Below the pieces are notes generated by a model, which was not told the origin of the DNA, did not search any database, and saw nothing but the letters and a program-made list of their open reading frames with translations. The position numbers and the translations under genes were made by a program. From contig WBMW01005143.1 of NCBI GenBank assembly GCA_013396635.1, positions 217,466 through 281,465 of the forward strand: 64,000 bases of DNA, given 5' to 3'. Positions 1-14,400 of this stretch are shown piece by piece; positions within the stretch are counted from its first letter, which is position 1; every line of letters starts with the position of its first letter. The DNA comes from Penelope pileata. Taxonomy: Eukaryota > Chordata > Aves > Galliformes > Cracidae.

Positions 1-3000
1 CCATGAGCAGTCTTCATTCCAGACCCATTGCTTCCAGGGTGTGTGTGTGTGGACATCTGCATACGTGCACACAATTTATTAGAAATTAAAATCTACTTTC
101 TGCACACTGTAGAAAATAGCCCTGTAAAGTCTGTCATCCCCATCCAGTGTCAAAGCTACAATAATGGTGTAATTAATACATTCCCTTCCCAGGGGCATTT
201 TGCTTTTACTTTTTAAATAAGAATGTCATTCACAATGTGGACAAAGCAAATGTGGGCTTCCTGGTATGTCATTAAGAGGCTTTTGATCTTGTACCTTAGA
301 GGGTATCATTACTGTTCAGTGTGATGCTTTTTTTTTTTTTTTTTTTTACTGGAAAAGCAAAACTGCATTAAATTGACTGCACTTTTATTTTTCTTTGTCA
401 GTCATAGGAAACAAGAATTGCTTTTTCATTCCTATTGAGAAGCAGGGTGACAGAGTTACCGGGTGTCTTTTGTCAATGCTGTTCATCTGCTCGGATTATG
501 ATGGTCCAAATAGTAGCTGGGCTGTGAGTGTGCAGCAGTAATGTTTTGAATTCAGTGCATAAGCATTAGACTGGATAGAGGAGCTACAAACTTATATGGG
601 TTATTCAAATCAAAGATGATGCATCTTTGAAAAATAGTGAGAGATGACATTCTTCAACTAAGCGATCCTGTTGGGCTTCGGAAAACCCATGAATTTTACT
701 TTTCAATTACCTTACTTTAAAAAAAGGTACTAGAATGTGACAAAAACACTTGATGCTTTCTGACCTAATTTCTAACGAGAGAAGTAATGCTGATCCCTGT
801 GAAAAGGTCAAGGAAGCTGGCATTGCTCAGCTCAGAAAAGACTGAGCAGAATGTTCTTCAAATGCATAAAACATAACTGCAGAGCAATTCTCTTGTCATT
901 TTAGACAGGCCTAGGAGAAATGGAGTTGAATAGCAAAAAAGAGAGGAGGCTTAAATTAATATTATGAAAACTTTCCACTTTTAAAACTAGTGGAGCATGG
1001 GATTATCCTGCCTGGAAAGTACTGAATCTTTGCCACTGAAATCTCCAAAAGAATTTGGGCTGGGATCTGATGGGTGAGATGAGCCGATCCTGCCTTGGGT
1101 GGCAGACACCTGCTTGCTCCTGGGCATTGGCTCTGGCCTGGGCTGCTGCCTCCCTGCTGTGCTTTCCCGGGGGCTGTGAGCCAAAGGGTGCTCCTGGCAG
1201 GGGCGATGCCAGCGGGTGCCCAGTGCTCAGGTGTGCAGTGGTGATCACACCCACCGGGCTGGCTGGGCACTTTGCAGAAGTGCCTTTATTTATCTTGAAT
1301 GAACGCTTTCCTGTATGAATACATGTGTGTAACAGCCATATAGTTGATGGCAATTTCACAGTAGGGCAAACAGAGAGGGAAAATTAGAAATCCACGTGGT
1401 GCTTCAGGGCTATGTCAAGAAAAACAATCAGAGAGGCAGTGAGGGTGATCCCTGGGCTGGGTGAGCCTCCCCTGGCAGGGGTCAGTCCCACTTCTCCTGA
1501 CCTGAGTGTTTGAATCCAGACGAGGCTCTTCAGGAAGATGCGCTTCAGCTAAGCACTAGCTATCTTTTAACCAAATGCACCGGCTGCTGGTTTCAGCAGG
1601 GGGCAAATGGGTGAAATGCAGCGGCCTGCGATGCGCAGGGTTTTGGGCTACGTGGCTGTGCTGTTGCCTCTGGCCTTAAACTCAACCTGTGAACGGCTCA
1701 GTTTACTGCTGATGGGAACAATGGTAGCGTGGAGATGTTCATCCTCATGCTTAGAGGATGCATAGACTGTTTCAGCCCCTGGGTCTCTTTGCTGCTGCAA
1801 TTTATACTTCAAAAAAAGTGAAGTGCTCACAGCACTTTGCCTAAAATGGTAATAACCCTCCTCAACAATGCAGAATACTTTCTTTTGATAAAATCATTTT
1901 AAAAGGTAACTGCTTATGATAATACAATTTATTCTTTATGGCTTGGGGGCAAGCTAAGATCTAAATGAAGCATGTCTTCCATTAGAACCCTACAGAAACA
2001 AACTAATAGGCTGCAAAGAGAACCATTTGTAATGTTACTATAATTCACATGATTCATTAAACAGAAATGGAAAAATGATAGCATTTCCCCTTGAAAAAAA
2101 ATCCTTATGGAATTACATGCTGAGATCACTTAGTTGAACTATTTTATTGACTAAGCATCTTGTTGTGCTGATGTGTAGATTATATAGGCCTGTAGCCATT
2201 TATTTTTTCATTTGCTAAAATTAGATCTCCCTTTTATTGCGGTGTGCTATCCTGTACTTCCCCTCCAGCCGTAGCTGGGGGCATGGGACGGGCTTCTGCC
2301 GGGGTCTCCTCCAGCAGCGGCGTTGCCGAGCACTTGGCGATGTACTGCTAGCTTTCCCAGGGCAGTGGGTGATGGGAGGGAAAAGCAGAGAGCAGTGGAA
2401 GGTTTATGGGTCAGTAAGAGGCCCTAGTGATGGTTTTTAGAAGCTAAAAATAGACACGTGTTGTTTTCTGGTTAAGGGGAAAAAGGAAAAACAACCTCTG
2501 CGCAGTCCCTCAAGGGACTGGAACTGAAAAAATGCTGTGGGGTTAGAGACTGAGTCAAGGTGCCTTTCAGCAGCACAGGGGTGAGAGGGGAAAATGTGAG
2601 TGAGAGCAGGAGCAAGCAATGAATTTGTTTCGTGTTGCAAGCCTCTAGGTTCCTGCTTTGTTTGGACCTTGCTGGGTGGCTAATGAGATCTGGGTCAAAC
2701 GTAGGCAAGACTCAGGAGCAGCGGTGAAGGGAGGCTAGCAGAGCTGCACACGGCTGTCCTGCAGCATTCTCATCCAGACTCAGCTAGAACTCCTCTGGGA
2801 GTCACAGCTTCCAGTGTGCCACTGCAGCGCGGTCCGGGGCAGCTGCGGTCACTTATGGACGCAGACAGGGAGTCAGTTCCTGGGAAGACGAAGTGTTGCT
2901 CTCTGGCTCCTGTTATCTTACACTGCTCCCAGGGATCTGCAGGTGAAGTTCATCCTGCCTCGGGGCAAGGGGGTGGAGTGAGTGACCTCTGTGGGTCTTT

Positions 3001-5400
3001 TCTGATTCTGCTTTTGTAAGATCTGAGTATTTTTGTAGCCTTTATTCGAGAACGATTAATCTTGCAGAACGGAGCGTTAAGTGGGAGCTCATACCTCTAC
3101 TTAACACGCTTTTCTGACTTCTCACCCTGTCAGAGGCTGGATTTTACTGGGAAACTGATTTTGATCTCAGCAACTTTGTCCTGTTTCTTGTCATCAAAAC
3201 TACAATTAAATTTGGTGCAGAAATGATCATGAAATAGTCAGCAGGCCCAAGACTCACAGGTGGGAGCTTGTCCAGCCCCAGCTCAGGAGGACAGCTGGGC
3301 TTGCTCCCAGTTCCCCAGGCTGGCAGTGTCTTGCCGTGCTGCCTGCTGCTGGCTGCCCTGCAGTCAGCAACTGGAAAAGAAGAATCCCACCTGTCAGAGC
3401 TGTGCCTGCGTTGCTTTCCAGGTGATTCACATCTTTGGGATCTGGAGAAGTTCCTTTTGACATGCACACTCAGCCCTCCAAAGAATGTCACCCTTGATTA
3501 ATGTCAGAAGGCAGAGCGTGCCATTTAAAGGATTTCAGAGAAACAGCACATGGAGCAAGTTTTAATGCTGATTTTTTGACAGCCCTCATTTTTGTGGCCG
3601 TGACATGCTTCAGGATAGACTGTCTTCCGCTGGCCATTTATCAGATGTATCACAGGGGTAGAGAGAGACATTAAGCTATTCTAAATGAGTCCAGGATGAC
3701 CTCAGACTGGATTAATGTGTTTGAGAGCACTGACCAAGCTGCCAATCTCCCATCTATCAGTGTGAAATCAATCTGAAAAACACAATGGGTTGCATCTACT
3801 TTACTGCTGATGAAGGGTTGTAAAATTATAAGATCATATTCTATGCTAGAATTGACAATATCCTGGCATTTGATTGCTTATTGGATGTGTAAACCATACT
3901 CGCTTGTCTGTATTTTTCTATATGTAATATTTTCCCCACTTTTGCAACATGTGCATCAAGAAAAAAGTAATTCCAGATCAGGAAAACGGGCATTTTTGAC
4001 AGTCTGGTGTGTCTCTTGATTTGTCTGCTAATTCCAAGAAGGGCTCGTTTCTATGCCACGCAGCAGGGGAAAGCTGAAGGTACAGCAGTGGAATGTAACT
4101 CTCTGCCAGTATCATTTACATTATGCTTTATTAGACAAAAGTCAAGTAATTAATCAGTTGATTGCTTAATTCAAATTTCAGTCAATTGCAACTTAGGTTC
4201 CATCACTGTGCTTTCCACATGGTGAAATCTGTTTGATAAATTTGATCTTCGGTTGCTTGGCTGTGAATAAATAACACAACGTGGGGGTAAAGACAAGTCA
4301 GAGGCTTCAGATTTCTGTGAGGAGAAATGGAAACATCAAAATAAGCAGAATTGCCAAGGGAGATATTTGCAACAACCCACTTGGATTTTAGAAAATGCAC
4401 CCAGTGTGTTCTCCAAAGCGTATTTGCGTTTCCCACTGATTTCAGCTGCGTTTGGGTAGATTTAGCTTCAGAAAGGCAGCTCTTGTATTGCAGTCGGTAA
4501 AGCTTCCCTGGTCAGCTGGCATGCATGTCGGGAACTGTTAACCACGGCCTGGACTTGTGGCTGAACACCTGGAGTAAGGGCAGCGGCTGCCTGGGGAGCG
4601 CAGGGAAGTTGTTGGCACCTGTGCTCTCCAGGTGAGCGGGAGGGGTGGCCCCAGGACCAGGCTGCTTTGGGCTCGGTTAAGGACCAGCAGAGGGGGGGAG
4701 CACGTCTCCCTGAGATCTGCTGCTCGCTGGAGGAGCATCGTCTGGGTGTGGGATCGCTGTCATGGGTTGTGTTGTGAGTTAAAACTTGTGTGAACCCTTT
4801 GTGCGTGGCCATTGTGAAAACCTGTAACGCTTTGCCTGGGATCACAAAGAACCTGTCTGAAGCAATTTTGCTTTTTCATTTGCAAAACAACGGATGAACT
4901 CAAGCACATCAGAACCCACCTTCAGGCCCGCGGTACCGACCCAGCGCTGTCGCCTAGTGCTGCAGAGCTCTGGCACGGGACCATCACCCACCCAGAGGTG
5001 CACGACTTGCAGTGCTGGGCTCAGTGCAGTGGAGCTCTGCACAAGGCTCCTGCAATAAAGGGGAGGGCAGAGCAGGTGCAGCCTGTGTGGGTGCGCTGGG
5101 GCCCTGCTTGGTGAGGCTGGCCCTGGCCATGTGCAGCAGGCATCTCCCGGCTGTCAGCGTGCCTCGGAGCAGCCCTGGAGCAAGAGCTGTGCAGGCGGGA
5201 GCTAAACTCCTGCTTTTCAGTGAGCTGAAGTATGAATACAAACATAGAATAACCAAATACATGGTGCTAGAGATGCCTGCTTCCCTTTGAAGAATATTCA
5301 TTCAGTGGTCTCTTTACCTGAAAAATAATAAATCTGTGCTCCATCCTGGATTTTCCACTGTAAGCTATAAAAGAAGCTGTCACTTCCTATTGTCTAAACA
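1..5400. other. Intergenic, no gene seen
   Basis: Region 3' of GRIK3, far from its end. Alternating AT-rich blocks (for example 1-960, 1830-2240, 3520-4180) and GC-rich blocks (1040-1320, 4500-5220). The open frames are short (125 codons or fewer), lie on both strands in the GC-rich blocks and show no recognisable domain. The AT-rich, repeat-free blocks are the sort of sequence where conserved non-coding elements occur, but this cannot be judged from one genome. Confidence 0.7.
328..347. repeat. (T)20 homopolymer
   Basis: Twenty consecutive T. There is no identifiable retroelement beside it. Confidence 0.95.
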
Positions 5401-8400
5401 ATTTACAGCAGCCTTAAAGAGGGTGTCTCTCAGCAATCTTGACATCTTGAGTTGATCGTAAATTCACAGCTATTGTTGGAGGAAATGCTTTTCCCTTTAG
5501 ATAAGCACACAAATGAAAAGCTGCTGCCATCCAAGAGCTGTGGCAAGGCAGCTGCCTCCCGTGCCCTGTGCAGGGCTGTGCAGTGCCAGCGTGGTGGGGC
5601 TGTGGCTGCCTCACGTTGCCCACTGCCAGGGGGCAGGTGGGAGAGAAACGCTGCTTTCACCACGAATATTTTATCAGTAGTTTGTATTACTTAAACTCCC
5701 TGCAGTGGAATTGTAATCTGGTAAACCTGGAGCCCATGAAATGAGATTTTCAGTTCTGTGAGTTAGCAATAGGTATGATACATTAAAGCAGATTTATTCC
5801 CCACATAAGGGACATTTTGATGAGAACTCTGATAAGTTAACCACCAAGAGCTCTGGTGCAGAGCACAGCTTGCGTGCTGACCCACTGTCCTCATCTCCTT
5901 CTTTCATCTGCTTGCTGTGTTCAAATGGCTGCCCCACAAATAAAATTATCCACAATGTTGGGTGCACTCTTCTACAGCAGAAAAGCCAGGGAATTTGTTT
6001 TTGCAGGGGAAGATGCAGGAGGTTATAGGAAGGTGAAACTGCAAGGACTTGTTCATGTCGTTCCGTCCAGGAATAGAAATGGGGTCTGGAGCTTCTCGCT
6101 GTGACACCAGGAACATCTGCCAAGGCCGGGCTTCTTGGCACTGGTGGTGCAACTTCGTTCTGGGTCCTTGGCCCTCGTGCAAGCCTGCACCTGCCTTCCT
6201 AGGAACCCAGCCTGTGCAGCGGGGTGGTGAAATGTGCAGGTGTGCCATAAATCTGCTGAAGTTCTGCTGCAAGAAGCAGGTGGTGACAAGCTTGACAAGC
6301 ACTTGGTGCAGTGCTTGTGCTGTCAGGTGGAGAGGCACGGAGGTGCAGGTCCTGCCCGAGCTGCAGGGAGTGCAGCAGCCCATTCCCCACAAACTGCGAG
6401 GGGCACATGGCAGCGGGGTGACACCTGCCCCGACAGGCACAACCCGGGGAGATGCGTGTGTATGTGCTTTTGGCAATGCAAAGGGCTAATGACATTGAAC
6501 TCCTGCTCATCTTTCTAAGAAAATCTGTATGCTTTTTGGATTGTATCACTTTGATTTTCTTCCTTCACCTTTATTACAGTTCCTCCTAGGTAGCAGGTCT
6601 GCCTGTGCAGTGGGGCTGGGGCTCCCAGCAAGGGTCAGCGCTGTAGCCTGGCATCGCTCCGTCCCGCACCACTCTCTGTGCCGCCTGCACAGTGCTCCCC
6701 TCATCTCTGCTGTGATGCTATCGAGATATTGCCAGTGTTTACCTGTCAGACTGCTCAGCCCTGCAATCACCCTAAATAATAGGACAGGAAGAAAAAAGCG
6801 GCTGCTCTGTTATCTCCTCTGACACAGGCGCCTGCGGGGCCGGCTGCCACCCCGCTGTGCTGACCAGGGCCGCAGCCGGGCAGACCTTCATTGTGGGAAC
6901 GCTTGGCTGGCTCCCTGCACGCTGCTTGCACAAGGGCAGCCCGTGGAGGATTTCTGGCCGCACTGGGGCTGCACATGGTTCAAAGCCATGTTTCTTACTT
7001 AGGAAATATACTTACAAATCTTATTTCTACGGGAAGCTCACAGTTCCTCCAGTCTCGGGGGTGAGATTCGCAGGTAATGTAGCAACAAATGCAGAAGGGA
7101 GGAAAATGGTGTAGTGTCAACCACAGTGACAAATGTGACACATCTGCAGCTATCTCCAGTGACAATTAACAGAAGCAATGGAGGCACATAGGCAGCAGGA
7201 CATGGAGAATCCCTGCAGCCACTTCTGTAAGCGTGGGGCTGGGGAGAGGAGCAAGCCCGTGCTCCCGAGCAGCAAACAGCCCTCGTCACTCCATGCCAAC
7301 AGGTGTGTGGTGCTGGTGCTAATAGCTGGCTGCCCTGGGGCTTTGTATTTGTATTCATCGGACATAGCTGACTCCGTTACATTTATTTACTTTAAAATTT
7401 TTAATGGGATATAATTGGAAAAGACTTACACTAAATCTACATATTGATTTTGACATTTAAGTATATGATTAAAAGCTGCTGAGGTCATCACTTGACTAAA
7501 TTGGCTTAATGAATGTTGATTACTCTGTACATGTTAATTTAATTCAGTGAGATCTCTATCTTCTGAATTGGTTATCACCTTCTGTTCAATTATTATTGAT
7601 TAGGATATGGGAAGATGCCAGTACTAGTTCTGTTCCCAAGTTTGTAGGTCCAGTGCACGCTGCATCCCTGCGTCTGACTGACCAGAGAGCCCATGGGCAC
7701 CCAGCACACACCCCCTTGCCTGCCCTTCAGGGCTGAGTCCTTTCCTCTTTGCCAATGGCAGAAATCCTCCCTGCATAAGGAAGGTCTAAAGCAATGTTCA
7801 GATCAGCAGATCCTCCCAAGAACCGCTTGACTATGTTATTACACTTACAAATGTGTGGTGATACGGCATAGGTCAGCTCTCTGGAGAAGCAGGAAGGCTT
7901 CTACACTTACAAAAGGTGCAGGCATTTGTTTGGAGCAATTGGTGTCCCGTAAGGTTCCAAGCTAACTTAAAATGCAGCGTGTTGATGTCAGTCAGAACTG
8001 AACTCATCCCCTGTGCCCTGGACTGGTCCTGCTGTGGCCAATCTTCCTGTGTCTGTTTTCCCCACACTTAGCTGTTAACTCCTGACACCCTCAGCTGATA
8101 ATCCTTCTCCTGGAAGTGGCATCATATAACATGATCTCTTTCCTTCCAGCAGCTTTTAAAGTACTGTATTTACAATAAAAATGTTTACCTTTCTCTGATA
8201 TATAGGGAGCATGGCTATTTTCTTTCTTGTTGGATAAAGAATTGATCAGTCTCAGTGATGCTAAAGAATGAGTATCACTGATGGCAGTAGAAAGGTGGCA
8301 CGGCTTTCCTCTTGCTTGGCTTAGCAGAGGAGAGAAAGGAGCATTGCTGATACACAGTTGTGCTTTGTGCAATAGTGAGAAAGACGTATAAGGAGGTACC

Positions 8401-11400
8401 TCTGTATGTCACTGCTTTTTTTTTTTTTTTTAGATTAAAATGTTAGAAATCTGCCTGGAAAAGTGAGTGAAGAATAAAGCTGTCACCACTGACAGGCCGT
8501 GGGGAAGAGAACAGTTGGTCGAAGCATGTCCTCTGCTGCTCTTTCAGCGCTGCACTGTTCAATGCCTTGGAGGAGACCAGAGCTCTGCTGCTGCTTGACT
8601 CATGGCTCTGCTTTGGGTTGGGAGAGCTCGGCCCCTCCACCCCTCTCCATGCTCAGACCCTGCCCTGTTGCTGCAGCCGGGGGGGGGTGAGGCCCCCAGC
8701 ACCCTGTGCCTTCCCAGCTCTCGTGCTGCAGAGAAGCCCATGCCCCCAGCACAGCACGAGCCTGGTGGGCCGTGAGACGTGCTGTCACCTCTGGAGAGAG
8801 CTCTTCCTGAGGGATCCAGCTTCCATATGGGTTGTGTTGCAGTGGCATATGCCATTAATCCTGTGTGCTGAATTATTCAGCAGCTCAGAATAATGAATCG
8901 TGGAACAAAGCCTGGCATCACACAACTCTGTAGTCCTTGTGCAGCACACCCTGCCAGTGTTCCCTGGGCAGCGCTGCAGCGGGTGGCTGTGCCCAGGCCC
9001 CAGTCCTGGAGCCATCCTGCAGGGCACCCTGGGTGCTGTGCGGCAGCTCAGGGCCCACCCAGCTGAGTGGCTTTGGCCCCATGTGCTTACCTCCAAGCGT
9101 GGAGCTGCAGCAGCTCCTGGGGAAGCAGCAAGGCAAACGCCAGCCCCTTAAGGGGAAAAAAAAGCCCTTTCTCCAGCGCTGGATTGTGGCAGAGAGAACT
9201 GCAAGCTGCTGGGTAGCTGGTGTATGCTGCTTCCAGCACAGCTCTGCAGTCAGAGATCTGCCCCTCTGTTTCCAGAGGTGTTCCTCAAAAACCCATCTGT
9301 GTCCCCATCACAAGCACGTGAGGAACCTTTGCTGAGGGGGAGGTGGTTTGTAACGTTGGGGTGTAAGAACGCATTGCTCTCAGTTAGCAGGATCACGTGT
9401 CGATCTAAAATCTCAATAGCTGTCGTGCACATGAGCGTGGCTCAGAACTAGCTCCTAAGGCTGAGCTCTGGCACGGCAGAGCTGTGTGGGTTGGTAAAGG
9501 GGATGCCCCAGGATGAGGGGGCCTGGCAGGGCCGGAGGCAGCTGGGTGCGGGCAGGGTCTGCCCTGTTGAGCCCCAGCTCCCTGAGCTGGGGGGACTGGG
9601 GGTGAGGCCGTGAGCTGAGCTGACCCGGGCAGGTCTGAGCACTGTGCCGCAGTGACGGTGGGTGTAACCGTGCATGCGTTAACGCGCTAATAGTGGGTTC
9701 TCTGGCAGCCCACACTGGCCAGCCTGAGCAGCTGGGTGGTATTATCCTGGATGTGTAAAAGCTGTAATTTGGGTACCACGGGGGAAAATTACCATCCACT
9801 CCCCTCAAATCGCTGCCTCCGTTGGTGTGCTGACAACTGTTCCTCCTTAGCGAAGTTGAGCGCTGCCTTGTCCCCGTGTCCCTGCTCCTCGCTCGGCTCC
9901 GCTCCCAGCACGCTCTGGGCTGCTGCTGCTGCTCAGAGCTCCTCTCCCCAGCAGCTGAGGTCTGAGCAGCGGCTCCGTGACGTGGTTCGCAGGAGGGGGT
10001 GGAAATGGATCTCAGGGTGTCCATTTAGACCTAAGCAATAGTTTGTTTTTAGTGAGTGTAACTTTTTAGGGGAAAAACAAACGAAAAAAGTTGGATTTGG
10101 ATAAAAGTAGACCTCGGAGTGTGGAATTTCTTAAAAGCCAAACTAAACTACTTTTTGTTTGTGCAGTTATGTTTTTGATCTGTCATTTTACTTTGTTTTG
10201 TAACAATTCTTTTCATTTCAGAAATTGATTTTTTTTTTTCCACTTCTTATTTCAGTGGCATTTAAATTCATCCTCAAGTTTCTGCTTAGTGCCAGTTCAG
10301 TGCATTTCCAGCCTCTCCAGCTCAGCTCCCCGGCACACCCGTGGTTCGCTGAGCGGTTACAGGTTCCTGCACATCCAGGTTTTGCAGTGTGAGAGAAGCA
10401 TCAGAGCTGCTTGTGGTGCTTGAATCCTAACATGAATAATGCTTGGATGTTTAAAGAACACTTAAACATTTAAAGCCTTGAGCTTCTTGGGTTGGCTGCT
10501 CTGACCTAATGTTAACTGCTACCTCGACCTGGAGTCGAGGAGTGTGTGTAAAACGGGGAGGAATACACAGAATGTAGGGCTACAATTCACAGAAAGTGAC
10601 AAAATGAGTTTAAGTCCCAGTGCAACCTGTTTAATGAGCAAGCGAGCTAAAACATGCTGTAGCTGAGTTGCTGAGTTTGTCTGATGCTTTTCCTACAGAT
10701 CTCATTAAATCTTTTTATGTAACACTGCTGCAGCCACACTTCCCATGTGCTTTCCTCGTTGTGCATTTCAGTTGTTTTCATGTATTTTAACAATTCCTTT
10801 GTCCTCTCAATTTATAAAAGTCACGATTCAACGGCCTAAATACCTTACAAAGGGGCAAGTGAAATATCCTCTAGAGGAGGCGAGCTCTGGTGCTTCACGT
10901 TTTAGTGCAAACTCATCCTAGAAAGAACATAATACTGCTTGTTCCTGGCTTCGAGAACCTAGGTGTTGAGAAGTGCCATCAAAATGAAAACATCCAGCCT
11001 GCTTGGGAGCTCCTGGATTTGGATGATTTGGGAAACCTGCGGCCGTGGTTCCTGAGGAGGGGCTTTGAATGCAGCAGCTGTAGCAGCCCAGCAGTGGGCT
11101 CAGTGTCCCCTCAAAGGCTGGAGGTGCCAGGTGGGGTCTGGGCTGCCCGTGCTGGGGGCCGTGCTGTCCCTGGAGGCTGAGCCTAGTGCAGGGTTTCTTT
11201 ATCGCTTTCTGGTAAACGCAGTTAAGGCTCATTAATGCAAATTAACAGTTGATCCATTTTTCCAGAGTCTGTCCCATTCCATGAACTGCCATTATACACC
11301 AACTTAAAAAAAAAAAAAATCAATTTTCTAGTCCTTGCTACAAATTGATTTATGGCTTTTCTGCTTAGAGCTGATGGGGCCTGCTCAGCCCTGAACGGCA

Positions 11401-14400
11401 AAGCCGAGCTCCCCTGAGCGTTGCTGGGGGCGAAGGGCGGAACTCGAGTGCATCAGTGGCGTTTGCCTTTAAAGAAATTCATTCCTGGGATTTCTTTCTG
11501 GAAAAGATAAGTAAAGCCTTACATGCAGGAGAAAAGTTAAGTGCTTGTAGTCACTGGTTGTGAATTCCTGGCGTTCCCCCCGCTGTGCATGTTTCTGTCA
11601 CCGGTGCTGGGTGCTGCTGAGGGAATGCGGGCTGGGCTTCAGCATTCCGAGCTGCTGCTGGATTTGCCTCCCCTGGAGGCTTCACAGCAGGAGATGGAGC
11701 TGATGTGGGAGCAGAGGGCCGAGCTGCTGTGAGGGGGAAGCCCCAGCAGGGAGGGCTGTGTTGGGATGGGGGCACCGCGGGTGGGGACGTGGCTGTCACA
11801 GCCACTGCGCTGCGCAGTGCGTGGGCTCCTGGGCCCTGACCGAGTAATTAAGTTCCAAACTTGAAATGTCTCTTCTGAAATGAGAATTTAAATGAATTAG
11901 CTGCATCTATCAGCAGGCACCGAAGGGGCTCTTTTAATTTGAAAGGTAGGTGTAGTCCTGGCTTGGCACACACAGCTTAATTACAGTCAGCTTAGAGAAT
12001 AAACAAAGCACGAGGGGAGAGCAGGGCCTGGCCACGGTAGCTGTGGGATTTAAATTTTACAAGTATTGAAGTTGCTTTCTAATTAATTTACTCTGACCTA
12101 ATGGTATGCCTGGGGAAGTTGGTTAGCTTGATCCCTCAGCTGAATTATGTCGTTGAGCATTCACATCTGAGGCAGCCGTAAGGGCTCGGCTTTGGGGGAG
12201 CAGGGAGCGCTGCTGCCCGCGAGGCAGGGGGTGCCTGGCGCGACCCCTGTGTGGGGTCCCCGGATGGCAGGGATGGGGCTGGCAGCCCTGGGGGAAGCAG
12301 TCCTGAGAACATCAGCTCTAAGATGGAGCTCCTGGAGAGATGCAGTAACTTCCTGAAGCACTGAGGGAGAAAAGGGGAAACTCTCAGCTGATGGAAGTTG
12401 TCGTGTTAAGTCTGCTAATTTTGTATCTCATACTTGTTTGGCAGTCAGATTCCCTATTTTGAAAACCACAGCAGCTCTGTTGTTTGCCCCATTAACACAG
12501 TTCATCGTGCACTGGATTTCACCGGCCAGAGCCAGTGCATGGCTCAGAACACAGACCGATGTGAGCACAGATGTGCGTCTCAGGCCTGATTATGAGCTGA
12601 AGCTGGCAAAAGGGAGTGATTTAATGAAGTTTTGATACAGCTCATCAGATACTGAAATGGGAAGATGCAATATTAATTTAGAAACACATTATCATTTCAA
12701 TTGTAGTCATTCTGAGGAGTATTAATAACAGGGGAGCTTGTGGCAGTTTAGAGGGATGATGTATTATTCTAAAGGCAAAAATATTCTTCAGAATTATGTT
12801 TCATTTGACACCTAAACAGCTAGCATATTCCTATTATCACCGTGTAATCAATTTTTTGCCACGTCTTCCATGCTTAGGAAACATAATCGCTGCAGGCACT
12901 TCATGTGCCGTACTGCAGGCAGCAGGAGGGTAGGCAGGGCAGGCTTAAAACACTGGGCTGACAACTTTTATCTTTTAATCCTGAATTCTTCTGTGGCATT
13001 AAATGACTTTAAAATGTTTGGCAGCAGGACCTCCTTTTGCTGTCACAGGCAAAAAGATGCAAATGTCATCTGCAGCTTGCTCCACCTGTGTCCGGCTGCA
13101 GCATTTGGTACAGGCAGCGCTGGCTGCCGTTACTCCAAAGGCTTTGATCCTTTTTATGCTGAAGTCAGCGCACCTTGGGAGAAACAAGATGCCTATTGCT
13201 CTGCTTGAATACCAGGGTAATTCTCAGCTCACATCAGAATGGCATCTCTAACTGAGGATGGAGGGTGGAAAAGACACATCCTTGTTTTTCCTGACTCCAG
13301 GTGCAATCTGATAGAAAACTTGGCACTGTGCTTGGGAGCTGAGCAAACCTGTGCTGGTTAGTTGGGGACTGCATGAAGTCCCAGTCCCTTTTCCCACAGC
13401 ACTGGCACAGATACGTTCTGTGGCTGAAGCATGGAAACAAACATCCAAATGAATCCCCACTCTCAGGAGCAGAAGTCCCTTCATCGTGCACTGGAACGTG
13501 CCAATGCTGTGACCAAAGCCACTGGTGCTGCCCACTCCCCTGCCCACCCAGCAGTGCCTCTGAGCCTGAGGGGTGCCCTGGGGGCTCTGTGTGCCCTGGG
13601 GCTGTGTGCAGGGCACGCTGGCATCCTGTTAGTGCTGGGCTGCAATTGGCAGGCTCCCTCTGAGACCACCGCATGTGACTTGAGCAAGCTCCACTCTGCA
13701 TGAGTACGTAATTAACATGGTCTCCTGGCAATGGTGCACAAGCAAATTCCCCATCTAAGAGCAGAATCAAAGTGATATTTTGTGTCTATTCTTAGTCACA
13801 TCCATTTAATCTGTAGATATTTTATATCCTCAAATGGACTGACTGCAGGGCAGCTCCCTCCTAATGCTTCAAAGTGAGTTCCAGCCCACTGCACTGCTGT
13901 GCCGAGCTGTGGGGCAGCTCCTGGGCTGCTCCCGAGCTGCTGTGCTGCGGGGATGGCTCAGAAACACGCCTGGGGCACGTGGGGACCCAGCGGAGCGCTT
14001 TGATAGCCAACAGGGGTTTCACCGTTTAAAATATGTGCATACAAACAAAAAATTAACCAAGGATGAGCAAAGATAAAGCTGCTGCTCTGACCCAAAGAAA
14101 ATGTCAGTTCCTCATCAGAGGAAATATTTCTGTAGAACAGATATTTAGAACAAGTCATTTCCTTAGTAACTCTTTTGCTTGGCTGCAGATTGGGGGAGGG
14201 GGGAGGCGGGAGGAAGAAGTCTGCTGATACCTGAGCTTTTACAGCAGTTTCTTGGCTATATAAAAAGTTCTGATATCCCTACTGGAGGATGGGTAGAGCT
14301 GTCACCTACATCGCCCTCTGACCCTTCCTTGTATCTCAATGTTTGGGGTGTGCAGCTGCCCAGAGCAGAAACACGTGAGCCTGGCTCTGCTCTAAGGGCC